From NCBI RefSeq assembly GCF_040869045.1, contig NC_090322.1, positions 177,024,672-177,088,671 on the forward strand: a stretch of DNA of 64,000 nucleotides, read 5' to 3'. This document shows, one piece after another, positions 1-9,817 of this stretch. The notes below the pieces were generated by a model, which saw only the letters and a program-made list of their open reading frames with translations, made no database searches and was not told the origin of the DNA. A program made the translations under genes and the position numbers. The stretch's first letter is position 1. Every line of letters starts with the position of its first letter. Origin of the DNA: Eurosta solidaginis. Its lineage: Eukaryota > Arthropoda > Insecta > Diptera > Tephritidae.

Positions 1-638
1 ACTTAAGTGGAGGGCAGTGTGACGAATATGAGTGACACTAAGTGATACTCACATCCCTAGTCTGATGCTAAGTAAATAAAGTCACAACAACACTAAAACA
101 GACAGTCACTTGTATCTACATAAACGAATCAATCATTATGTCTACACATATGTACGTATACGCAGCTGAGAAGCAACGCACAAACACATGCAGATATCTT
201 ATCTGAGATGCTCCTAAAGGTATGATATTACAATTGTGGAAGTGTCGCTCACACATACAAGCGCATAGGGTATGAGAGAAGCTATAAAAATTATACATCT
301 GTAGTTGCAGCTGAGAAATGTATAACTAACTAAGTAAAATTCTGGAAGCGCCTAGAAGATGCCACGAGGAAATCACAGAGTATAAAAGCATCAGCGTTAG
401 AGGCGCTATAGGAGTTTTCAGTTAAGCACGCTATCTGTCGGACAATAGATCAGTTTCATTTAAGCTATCCGTCAGTTTAGTTATTAAGACAGCTAGTTGC
501 AAAGTATAAGTGTTATTGTGAAGTACTTTAATAAAGGCCATTTTTCCATTATTCAATATTGGAGTTATGTATTCAACAGTTTAGCGATACGAATTTAGCA
601 AAAGGGCAAATAAGAGGATTTGCAGTAAATTCGTTACA
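1..638 (+). mobile_element. Gypsy-type 3' LTR (element body lies left of window)
   Basis: A purine-rich tract at 5-17 directly precedes TGTGACGAAT at 18, and the LTR ends ...CGTTACA at 638, giving TG...CA ends and 621 bp. The same purine tract and LTR start occur at 52093-52115 in the recognisable gypsy element on the right. Shared LTR segments include AATAAAGGCC near 530 and the terminal CAACAGTTTAG...TTCGTTACA. This is therefore the 3' LTR of a related plus-strand element whose internal region lies outside the window. Homology to the 47262 LTR is clear at the 3' end and weak at the 5' end, so it is a diverged subfamily. Confidence 0.85.
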
Positions 639-1120
639 ATATATTCCATTTGCATGGGAGGTGCTACGCCTCCTTTTTCCTAATTCCACATTTTCTTGGT
701 GGTGTTAGGGATTGACTTCATATAACTCCTTACTGAATTTCAATGTTTTGGCATGTATACCTTCAGAACCATTGTGTGGGAGGTGCCACGCCCGTTTTAT
801 ATATCAAAATTATTTTTAGCCTAAAACCTTCGTGTTGATCGAAGGAACCTATAGCCAAAATTAGGTGATGATTGAAGTGTGGGAAATACGTTTCCATAGC
901 GAACACACACACATACACACACAGAATTTGATTTTTATATATGTGACCCGGTCTATGAAAAGGTGGCTTATGACTCAAAAATGAAATTGCGAGAAACAGA
1001 TGTTAAATATAAACAATGCATTTCTTCAGTTTCTTAGTAGTACTAATTTTTTTTTTAGTCATAAGCCACCTTTTCATAGATCGGGTCACATATATAGATT
1101 TTGTCGAAGATATCAAAATA
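639..1120. repeat. Interspersed 'GGGAGGTGCCACGCC' repeat, interrupted by a MITE
   Basis: Sequence at 655-935 carries GGGAGGTGCCACGCC, then a TTCTTGGTGGTGTTAGGGATTGAC-like block, then CGAAGGAACC and a CA-rich stretch ending AGAATTTGATTTTTATAT. The same order of blocks recurs at 44365-44484 and in the tandem array at 45955-46810. It has no coding capacity. A 147-bp inverted-repeat element sits at 943-1089. The family is unclassified; a Helitron-related origin is possible because one copy adjoins a Helitron helicase scrap. Confidence 0.6.
943..1089. mobile_element. 147-bp MITE with ~32-bp terminal inverted repeats
   Basis: It begins GTGACCCGGTCTATGAAAAG and ends with the near-perfect reverse complement (...CTTTTCATAGATCGGGTCAC). 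The inverted match extends through GGTGGCTTATGACT. Related copies at 44470 and 46640 lack this insertion, so it entered the surrounding repeat later. Flanks are a TATATA tract, so a target duplication cannot be read. Confidence 0.85.
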
Positions 1121-1481
1121 CTAAGAAAATATTTTGAAACATGTTGCATCGATATGTAGCACTTTATGGTGCAATCGTTAAGTATTGGTATGAAGTTTTA
1201 CTCATTTTAGAATGACCATTTAGAATGACACTAAAGAAATAACACTAGCCAGTTTTGATTCTCCTAAGTTCTCAGGTATACATATTTTCCTACGGAAAGT
1301 TCCCAAGAATTAGTAGCGAAAGATGTTTAAGAAAATTCACTTCAAAACACGTTACAGATTTTGAAATGGATGTCCACAATAGTCTGCAAAATATCGTTAA
1401 GAGAAACGATAGGTCTTTTCGAGACATGATAAACATATGTATCAGTTTCACTATGATGCGTGTAGATACCAATGACCGTAT
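1121..1481. other. No gene recognised
   Basis: AT-rich sequence between a repeat and a solo LTR. The open frames here (under 100 codons, on both strands) show no recognisable domain and run into the LTR. Confidence 0.5.
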
Positions 1482-2114
1482 TGTAACGAATTTTACTTGC
1501 AAATCCTCTTATTTGCAATCCTCTGCTAAGTTCGTATCACTAAACTGTTGAATAGATAACTCCAATATTGAATAATGGAAAAATGGCCTTTTTAAAGTAC
1601 TTCTCAATAACACTTATACTTTGCAATTAGCTGGCTTAATAACCAAACTGATAGCTTATTTTTTTTTTTTTTGATAGCTTAAACGAAACTGACTTTCAAA
1701 ATAATACTGCTATTGCTCGCTAGATATCGTCTTAATCGAAACTGCTTGACAACTCAAATCAAACTGAATTCCAGCGCCCCTACAATTGTCGCCTTTTATA
1801 CTCTTTGATTTCAACCTTCGCATCTTCTAGGCGCTTCCAGAATCTACTAGTCCAGCAGCTCTCAAACTTCTCAGCTGTAACTACAATTGCACAATTTTAT
1901 AGTTTTTCTCATTGCATACTTATAGGAGTATCTCAGATATATGCATGTGTTTGTGCATTGACTCTCCGTTGCTCGTATACGTACATGGTACATATATGTA
2001 GACGCAGTTATTGTTTCGTTTATGTAGATACATAAGATTGAATTATTGATGTGCATTCACGTCACTGCTTAGCATCGACGATAGCATCGCTCAGTGCTGC
2101 TAACATTCGTTACA
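1482..2114 (-). mobile_element. Solo gypsy-type LTR, inverted
   Basis: The 633-bp segment starts TGTAACGAATTTTACTTGC and ends TTCGTTACA. It is the reverse complement of LTRs like that at 18-638; shared blocks include the reverse of AATAAAGGCC near 1590 and of TCGTTACA at the ends. It is flanked by a perfect 4-bp duplication, GTAT at 1478-1481 and GTAT at 2115-2118, as expected for a gypsy insertion reduced to one LTR by LTR-LTR recombination. No internal region remains. Confidence 0.88.
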
Positions 2115-4392
2115 GTATTAAGCGTATATCTCCCATAGCCGGACAAACTTTCTGCCACGTTGAGTGGCCGGTTATGACGTATTTCATATTATCTGTGAAA
2201 AAGAATACGTGAGGCCATCCGCCACAAAATGTTTATACAACATTACTCTTGTGGTCTCAAACACATACCAGTTGCACGATATGATTGACTGTTTGATTTT
2301 TTAATCTTTTAAGGTAATTCAAGACTAGTACTAAGGTTATTTAGGCGAAGAATTACTGAGTTGCGTGTTAGCTTCCACCAGCTATGCTAATTGAGTAAGT
2401 TTGCTACAGGGTCTGAAATAGGAGTACCCGCGCCATCCGATAGCTTTGGAAACCTCTTTACCATTACATTGTATAGGAGTGCGGTAAGCCAATGAAATTT
2501 TGATTCCTATAATGTGAACAGGTCTCTAACCTCTGCCTAGATTTTCTTTCACTTTGTTCTTCAGTTGGAGGTTTCCAAATTTTATGATTTCCAGTTAATT
2601 GTTTATTTTGTTACTACATTATGACGTTTTACTAACAAATAATCTATGTAACTAGTTTATAATTTGTGCGCTGGCACTTTCATTAAGACTTACATATACA
2701 AACATCAACTAGTTAACAGGTTATTTGGTTGCATATTCACTCAGCTATCGTTAAAATACTTGAACTTGGCACCAGGGTGGCGGCGTTCGTATCAGTGAAA
2801 GTCGCACCGGTTGGCGTTAAAGTGACACTTTGCTGGCTAACTGGTAAAGTAACTCATTAGTTCCACTTTGCGCGCATTAACATAACCCCAATGATAAAGT
2901 AAGATTCTCACTAATATTTAAACTATTTGGCGAAATGCAAATTTGAGCGCTACAAGTGGCAACTTAAGTGCTGTGAAGTGCATATTTATGTTTTGACTAA
3001 ACATTTTCTAGTTTTACCCCCAGAGAAGCTGTTATGATTAGATTTTGGAGTTTACTTGCTTTTCGAGCCTGGTGTAGTGCAAGTGTGCTGGCCTAATTAA
3101 CCAATTGTTCTTGCCTCAAGTGACAAAACAACTAATATCATAACACTTTCACGTTTTTATAAAAGCCGAATCGCGTCTGGGTGAAAGTTTGGCAAGCCTT
3201 CGAGTGTATTTCTGCCATGAGTAGGCTGTGGGAGTCTTCAAGAAACAAGTGCTGCAAGTGCCGTACAAGATGTTATGGTGCGTCGTATGAGCTTTATTTG
3301 GTCATCAACATAGGTCAATGAATTAAAACACGCACCAAACATTCCGCTGACTGAACCATGTTATGAGCATGGGTGAAGATGTTGAAACCCAAAGATATTT
3401 TTGTCGGCACCCGGCTATGGATGCAGAGGAAGACAAGGCTTCCGATATGTGGGAAGGACTAAAGGGGACGCAACTGGCGCTAGGTGCTGCAATACCGACT
3501 GACACTTTGTTTAAAGGCCAAAACAATTAAGATGGTTTAGCGGCAATTATGTAAGTAACATAATATGTTTAGTTTGAAGTCCTACACTAAGACTTTTAAA
3601 GCTTGAAATATTATATTCTCAATAACATATAAAATCGGCAATTTATTTTATCACTTCGGTGGGAAAAGGGTTTGTGGGATAATAGCTTGCGTTGAACTTG
3701 TGCGTCAATAAATACCTCAGATATGCAGACTGAACGTTTCCATTGTGTTACCAGAATTTGTTTGACGATCCCATGGAAACCCCCGAAAATGCATGATTAC
3801 TATAACAGTAAAATAACACCTTCTTGGCAAATACAACGAGCTACCTTCATTAATGCCTTTAAATCTAAAATCTTGCGCCCTATTTTACATGTTGCATCAC
3901 CCAAAGTTCTCGCTAATAATGCTCTTTTGTACTCCACAATACTTCAAGATGAAACGCTGTGTAGAATTACAGCCCTTATGGCCGCACATCTCTCAATGTA
4001 TACATTTATACAACTTCAGCTTAAGCGCGTCTCCTTTGATTTTTCGGTTCCTTTCGTTACGGTTACAATCATATTTAGAATGCAAGGAACTGGTGTCGCC
4101 ACGGTTCATAGTGTAGGCGAGAATAAATTACATATAACGTGTCATGTGATAATATAAACTCGTTCGTACGGAAGTCGATATAATACCTCAAAGCACTAGT
4201 GCCCTAGCACCCTAACGACTTACCAACTTATATCATGCATGCGAACAGTTCTCAAGAACACCCTCGTTACAAGTTTCTTTAAACCAACCTAACTAACACA
4301 AGGTAGATGTTTTCGTTATCAATTTATGAATGGACTCGCCAACTGGAGAGAGATAAATGTTGTTAACGCAACAACATCTGATTGATTAGAAG
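2115..4392. other. 2.3 kb without a recognisable gene
   Basis: AT-rich intergenic DNA. A short scrap at about 3190-3225 (TGGCAAGCC...GTGTATTTCTGCCATGA) resembles the middle of the SINE at 17815. A 144-codon frame at 3723-4157 has no recognisable domain, signal peptide or composition bias and is not called as a gene. Confidence 0.5.
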
Positions 4393-5172
4393 GTTAGGTT
4401 AGGTTAGATTGGGTGGTAGCTTCCCTGATAGGGGAAGCTAACTTGGACAACATGACGGTCCGTTGTGATACCACATATAATAAACTAAACTAACGGTGAC
4501 ATAGATATAACTACTTAGAGAATCGTTGGGTAGCAACGATAAAGTTCCGAATGATCCCGATCTCAACCTTGGATAGCTCCTCGGGAGATCCAAGTGAGTC
4601 ACGACCGAAATACTTTCGCCTAGTTCTGGCAAAATCTGGTCAATCAAGCATAAAGTGATTTGGTGATTCCACCTCATCATCCTCCATACAGCTGCGGCAG
4701 GATGGAGTTTCCAATATATTGAGACGTACCGCATGGATACCCATGGGACAGTGCCCTGTCAAAACCCCAATGACCATTGATAGGTGAGCCTTAGTGAACC
4801 CAATTATTTCAGCAGACCTCCTGCCATCCACTTTCGGCCAGAAAGATCTTGCTACCCTGCAAGACGTAGTGTCCGCCCAACGTTTGCTGAGCTGACTCGA
4901 CGCCCAGCTATGGAAGAGCAATCCACAGGTGGCTAGCGGAATACCGAAATCCCTACAGCCATCATCATCCGGTTCAGTTGTACCGATTCGGGCTAAGAGA
5001 TCCGCTTGACAGTTACCCGGAATATCACTATGGCCCGGGACCCAGATAATCTTAATTGTAAAATAATTCGATGCAATCGCAAGTGAGGTCAGGGACTCAC
5101 AGACCACCCTCGATCGCACTGTAGTTGAGCTCAAGGCTTTTATAGCCGCTTGGCTATCAGAGTAGATGTTAA
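4393..5172 (-). pseudogene. 5'-truncated non-LTR retrotransposon: RNase H and C-terminal Cys motif
   Basis: Read on the minus strand from 5172, the translation begins in the RNase H motif IYSDSQAAIKAL, continues to IIWVPGHSDIPGN, and reaches the typical C-terminal region (LTGHCPMGIHA, then CRSCMEDDEVES). The frame breaks after about 4640. Reverse transcriptase and endonuclease are missing, as expected from 5' truncation during target-primed reverse transcription. The 3' end at 4393-4415 carries the reverse complement of AGGTTAGGTTAGGTT. Related fragments are at 5576-6640, 28150-28560, 29054-29523 and the long copy at 53245-57545. The RNase H domain fits the R1/LOA/I group; the exact clade is not determined. 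Confidence 0.85.
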
Positions 5173-5261
5173 ATTAAAAGGTTAGTAGGGAACGCAAAAC
5201 GTGATGGAAATTATATAGCGTAGCTGAGTAAAATCTGTCGGGCATTTTCAGGGCAGCATAA

Positions 5262-5371
5262 GGTGGCCGCCGTGGTAAGCATGCTCCGACTACCACACCG
5301 AGGGTCCTGGGTTCAACTCCCGAACAAAAGTAAAAGGAGCACGACGCAAATTGCAAGAGAAGCTCGGCCTA
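5262..5371 (+). repeat. tRNA-derived SINE, internally deleted copy
   Basis: It starts GGTGGCCGCCGTGGTAAGC, has the B-box-like CTGGGTTCAACTCCC, and then jumps directly to the SINE 3' part (GGAGCACGACGCAAATTG...AAGCTCGGCCT). Compared with the copy at 17815, about 170 bp of the middle is missing. Confidence 0.8.
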
Positions 5372-5396
5372 ATTATTATTTTTAATCTATGTATAT

Positions 5397-5571
5397 CAGT
5401 GGTCGGCGCGCCATGGCTCAATTGAGCCAGACTTGCTTCACACATATTCTTACTCTTCAACGTTCAGTCGTTAGCGAGACAGCAAAACCATTACCATTTT
5501 AACCTTAATATTCTGCTGGGATGCTTTGCCTCTCACTAATATACTTACATTTAAATTTTTGCCGACCACTG
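5397..5571. mobile_element. 175-bp hAT-type MITE (TIR CAGTGGTCGGC)
   Basis: The segment begins CAGTGGTCGGC and ends GCCGACCACTG, an 11-bp perfect terminal inverted repeat of hAT type (CAGNG start). Flanking octamers ATGTATAT (5389-5396) and ATCTAGGT (5572-5579) match at 5 of 8 positions, consistent with a decayed 8-bp target duplication. It has no coding capacity. Confidence 0.75.
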
Positions 5572-5575
5572 ATCT

Positions 5576-6640
5576 AGGTTAGGTTACGTTAGAGTGGCCA
5601 CCCGTGCGAGCACCAGTGAACTTAGTCCCAAAAAGGTCCCATTGTGATACCACGTGGATCTCTCCCCTACTCAAACGAACAGGTCGATACAGTATACGTC
5701 AGGAGTTTCTTAGGTTCCAACTTAGCCAGATCACAGAGATCGTCAAAGAAGGGAGATCCCACAGATTTCTTCCTCTTGTGTCAAAGCGCGGACAATCGCA
5801 CAGAAAATATGTGACTGTTTCTATCTCCTCTTCGTCTTTGCAGCTCCTGCAGTCATCATTATAGGGAGCACCCAGCCGTTGTGCATCCCTCCCCATTGCT
5901 ATGTGGCCGGTTATAAGTCCAACCACCAGAGATATGCCCCCCTACCAAGAATAAGGAGACTTTTTGTGCGTCTCGCGTCCCATTCCGGCCACACGAGCTT
6001 AGAGTGGTAGCAGGATTCAAGATTGCTCCATCTCACACCCGCTTCCCTGAGGAAAATCCCTTTAAAAATGAACTTACAGGTAGCGAGCGGCATGCTCAAT
6101 CCCTTCCAGGACGACGAAAGCGGAACGGATGTGTCCCCTCTTGCAAGTTCGTCAGGCATCTCATTGTACGGTATATCCGAGTATCCAGGCACCCACACCA
6201 GACTGAGGGAAGTTTGCTCAGCGATCTCGTTAAGAGATTTGCGGCACTTCTCTACTGTCCTGGACTTACATGTGACCGATCCAAGTGCTTTTAGTGCAGC
6301 CTGGCTGTCAGAGTAAATACAAATTTGGTTATAGCCGTGAGCAGCCTTCCCCAGGTGATCAGCGGCCTCATTTATAGCAGCCACCTCCGCCTGAAAGACG
6401 TTGCAATGATCGGGTAGGGTAAAGGATAGATTACACTCTAGTTGAGGTGCAAAGACACCGCTACACACCTTATTATCCAGTTTGGAGCCGTCAGTATATA
6501 TCTGCAGCCTATCGCTCAGGTCCGGCGGCTCCTTCAACCAATCAATAATCCCTATCCGGGATAATAACCTCGTACTTCCCTATATTCCCTAGATCTGGGT
6601 GCATTGTTCATATTTTCGCCCAGCTGATTTCAATGCCCAT
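5576..6640 (-). pseudogene. 5'-truncated non-LTR retrotransposon: RNase H and C-terminal Cys motif
   Basis: The minus-strand frame 6537-5911 has the RNase H order IYTDGSKLDN (first Asp), FQAEVAAINEA (Glu), IYSDSQAALKAL (Asp), and LVWVPGYSDIPYN (the usual GH replaced by GY). Another frame at 5926-5699 continues with GLITGHIAMG and the Cys motif CRSCKDEEEIET followed by CDCP. A single frame change near 5915 separates them. Homology can be followed upstream to about 6640. The tail near 5576-5596 again has the reverse complement of AGGTTAGGTTACGTTAG. It is a different insertion from the one at 4393-5172, being diverged and of different length. Confidence 0.87.
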
Positions 6641-8314
6641 ATGTATATGATATGATATTTTGTAGACAATAGGTAGGTGTCAAGATTTATTGTAAAAAAA
6701 TTCAGCACTCCCCTCATACAAAAGTCTATACGTACATAAGAAAAACTATCAATGGAAACTGTCCACTGTGGTCAGCGTGTTTATGTTTTTTCAAATTTTT
6801 TTCGCATTATTTGTATTGTTATTAGCATTGTTATGCACAATTGTATTGTTGGTTTGTGTGCTATTTTTATGTTATTTTTTATGCATATATACATAATGTC
6901 ATACATAAATAGTAAACAATGCAGCTAATAGTCGCATGAAAAAAAGCAATTTATTGGGATTTTTGATTCGAAATTAACCCCGCCTCCCACAAGAAAGTTT
7001 ATCGTACTCAGACACAAAAACAAAAAACAACATGTCAACATGCATGAATAGCAACTAAAAGTATACATATATACAAAGGCGTATGTATGTAAATAAGGCT
7101 GTCCGTTAGAAAGCTGATAACGTGACTTATGTGGAACAAGTCCATTCTTAGCACACTTTTTTTCACCAATGATTGTGATTAAACAGTGATAAGAAATATA
7201 ACAAAAAAATGTTCGATAAAGCCTGTATAAAAATAAATCAACAGGTCCACGGTCTCGTACTCCAGAACCCGAGAAGGAATATAACGGCACATTTAGCAAT
7301 ATGTTATTCCAAACAACTTTAGTATCTAAACTACTTATAAAGTGTGTTCCAAAAGTGCATTTCAATACTTCACCCATGTGTTTCCGGGACCAAGACAAGC
7401 AAATAATATTCGATAAATTTTTTTGAGTTTTATACAACTTTTTCAAGTAATCGGTGCTCAAGGCCTCATATAAATTCTTTGCCACTCATCACATTTAGGC
7501 CGATTCCGAGCATATTTTCCATCGTAGAAAGGTCAAATATGACAAGTACGAAATGCATTTTTTTAAAATTAGATTTTTGAATATTTTTGGACATTTCATT
7601 CAAACCATTGAGCTTTAAGCACCGATTTCTAGAAAAAGTAGTATGAAAGTTTAAAAAATGTATCTTAAATCTCAGGAATACGTGCGCTAAGTATTGAAAT
7701 GCTATAATTCCTATCTGATTATGTCAAAATAACAATCGGATGCAGTCACCTGCACTTTCAATATACTGTCCAGGTCTTATCCTGCGCCCCCTTCTTTCAC
7801 ACATTCCACATAGCCTGCTGGATACTACGACATAATGCACATCCCCTCAAAACGCGGTCCAAATGCCGTCACACTTGATCTTGAACACACTCTATGTACT
7901 TGTAGTTATACATTGATCAGAAGTAAAAAATGGTTGTTAACAATTAGCTCTCTTAAGCTTAGCGATAAATTTGTGTAACATAAGTATCCGACGTCGAGTT
8001 GCCCGGCAATGCGTAGGTTCGGATTTGATGTTGCTTTCTAGAAAGTATTTGGGCCCGAATCGGGCTAGACTTAAGATAGGAGGAATAACCCTGGGGGGAA
8101 AAGATAGTACAAAATATATATAAAACGTTCTACACAGCCTGTCGTGGGGGAAGCTCAATGCAGAAGAGAGATTGAAAAAAGCTTCCGCGGCACTTTATGT
8201 ATGCTAAGTAAAGCTTGGCTGTATACCGTAAGCTCTGTTTTACCTTGATTAAATAAAGAAGCAAAAAAAGTGGGTATTGGAGTAAACAAGGCCAGAATAA
8301 GTACTTTGCCATTA
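6641..8314. other. 1.7 kb without a recognisable gene
   Basis: AT-rich DNA. A 186-codon minus-strand frame (7485-6925) shows no family I recognise; its C-terminal third is low-complexity and Cys/Phe-rich, so I do not call a gene. No tRNA, rRNA or clear terminal repeats are seen. Confidence 0.45.
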
Positions 8315-8720
8315 GCCGTGTTTTTTAACACGCGTATATCCGTTTACGCTTAAACTTTATATTGACTGCTAAGCGACAAACTATAAATACACCTCTGAAA
8401 TTGCTGCGCATAAATTTTGTGCTACTAAATTTCAATACGCATTATACTCAGATGTAACTGAAATATGTGTCTTTCTGTCACCCTCTACACTAATTCTATG
8501 TATTCTATGTGTGTCCACAATTCATCGCAACTGATTCAGCTATATGTTATACCCTATGGCCATCAGAGCGTTGCGTCTCCGCTTTTTGGTACACCCTGTT
8601 GCTGTAGCTAGTTGTTTAACCACAGCCGCTAGATGGGTCTCCTAAGCATTATCTAAGCGAAGATAGGCGTTTTTTAACACGCGCAAACGAAACGTATACG
8701 CGCGTGTTAAAAAACACGGC
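8315..8720 (+). mobile_element. 406-bp TA-flanked MITE, left arm of a 1-kb palindrome
   Basis: It starts GCCGTGTTTTTTAACACGCG and ends CGCGTGTTAAAAAACACGGC, a perfect 20-bp terminal inverted repeat, with TA on each side (8313-8314 and 8721-8722). Its right end also holds a 54-bp internal palindrome because a second TTTTTTAACACGCG block starts near 8668. Non-coding. A second copy lies inverted at 8917-9322. Confidence 0.88.
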
Positions 8721-8916
8721 TATTGTTGACGAACAGAAATTCGTTAGACTGTGAAACGTTTCGTCTCTGAGAACTAATAGCAATAACAGCGAAGACAATG
8801 CCAGCCTAGAAATCAAGTGGAGTCATTCTTACCAAGAAGTGTTACTTTGGATTGAATAAGAAATTAAAAAATAGGGTTCTTTCCCGAAGAGCACGTTCTA
8901 TAAGTCTCTCATAATA

Positions 8917-9322
8917 GCTGTGTTTTTTAACACGCGCGTATACGTTTCGTTTGCGCGTGTAAAAAAACGCGTATCTTCGCTTAGATAATGCTTAGGAGAC
9001 CCATCTAGCGGCTGTGGTTAAACAACTAGCTACAGCAACAGGGTGTACCGAAAAGCAGAGACGCAACGCTCTGATGGCCATAGGGTATAACATATAGCTG
9101 AATCAGTTGCGATGAATTGTGGACACACATAGAATACACAGAATTAGTGTAGAGGGTGACACAAAGACACATATTTCAGTTACATTTGAGTATAATGCGT
9201 ATTGAAATTTAGTAGGACAAAATTTATGCGCAGCAATTTCAGAGGTGTATTTATAGTTTGTCCCTTAGCAGTCAATATAAAGTTTAAGCGTAAACGGATA
9301 TACGCGTGTTAAAAAACACGGC
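8917..9322 (-). mobile_element. 406-bp TA-flanked MITE, right arm of a 1-kb palindrome
   Basis: This is the inverted partner of 8315-8720: same length (406 bp), about 10 mismatches by my alignment, starting GCTGTGTTTTTTAACACGCG and ending CGTGTTAAAAAACACGGC. TA flanks it at 8915-8916 and 9323-9324. The 196-bp spacer between the arms (8721-8916) is unrelated and non-coding. Confidence 0.88.
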
Positions 9323-9624
9323 TAATATCTGTTTTTATGTATGGCTCGGAATATTGAACCGTGTCAACAAAAGATGGGATGGCCCTTGCGTTATTCGATG
9401 GAAAAGTTCTCTGGAAGAGTTATAGTCCAGACCGTGATAGCAACGAGGTGTCGGTGGTCGGAGATCCAACGATGAACTGTATGACATGAAGATAGAGCAA
9501 CGAACGAAAACCCCAAAGGTTGCGCTGCCTACAAAGTATTCGACATCAATGCTTGGAAGCAGAGGAAGTAGGTCGTAGTAGTTTGTTCGTTACTAACCTT
9601 TTTTGTCTTATTTTTATTATATAA

Positions 9625-9817
9625 CAGAGCGAATCCATACAATGAGATGACAAAGCGAATTCAATCAATTCGCCATGCAGAAGAACGTCAAGTCAAAAGA
9701 AAATTTTCATTGAATTCGATTAACATACATTTTGTTGTACTAGGCGTTGTATGTAAAATAATCAAGAAGAAGCAATCAGCTTTTGGGATAACTACACCGG
9801 TAGTGGAATTCACTAAC
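9625..9817. mobile_element. Degenerate hAT-type MITE (CAAGGCGAAT family), interrupted copy
   Basis: From CAGAGCGAATCCATAC the sequence follows the MITE at 38349-38540 in reverse orientation: AAAGCGAATTCAATCAATTCGCC, a GTCAAGTCAAAAGAAAATTTTCATTGA block, GTACTAGGCGTTGTATG, then AGAAGAAGCAATCAGCTTTTGGG. The expected right terminus is not at 9817; a matching end, AGTATTGAATTCGCCTTG, occurs at 12109-12126. The copy therefore appears split by about 2.3 kb of inserted DNA. Confidence 0.65.

Noticed and set aside
3723..4157. 144-codon plus-strand open frame
   Set aside because: No recognisable domain, no signal peptide, an overlapping alternative frame and repeat-rich surroundings; likely chance.
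4393..4420. Telomere or interstitial telomeric repeat
   Set aside because: Only three to four TTAGG-like units, always at LINE 3' ends, and dipteran telomeres do not use TTAGG.
6925..7485. 186-codon minus-strand open frame
   Set aside because: Long for AT-rich DNA, but the sequence is compositionally erratic and matches no family I know; no splice or promoter context supports a gene.
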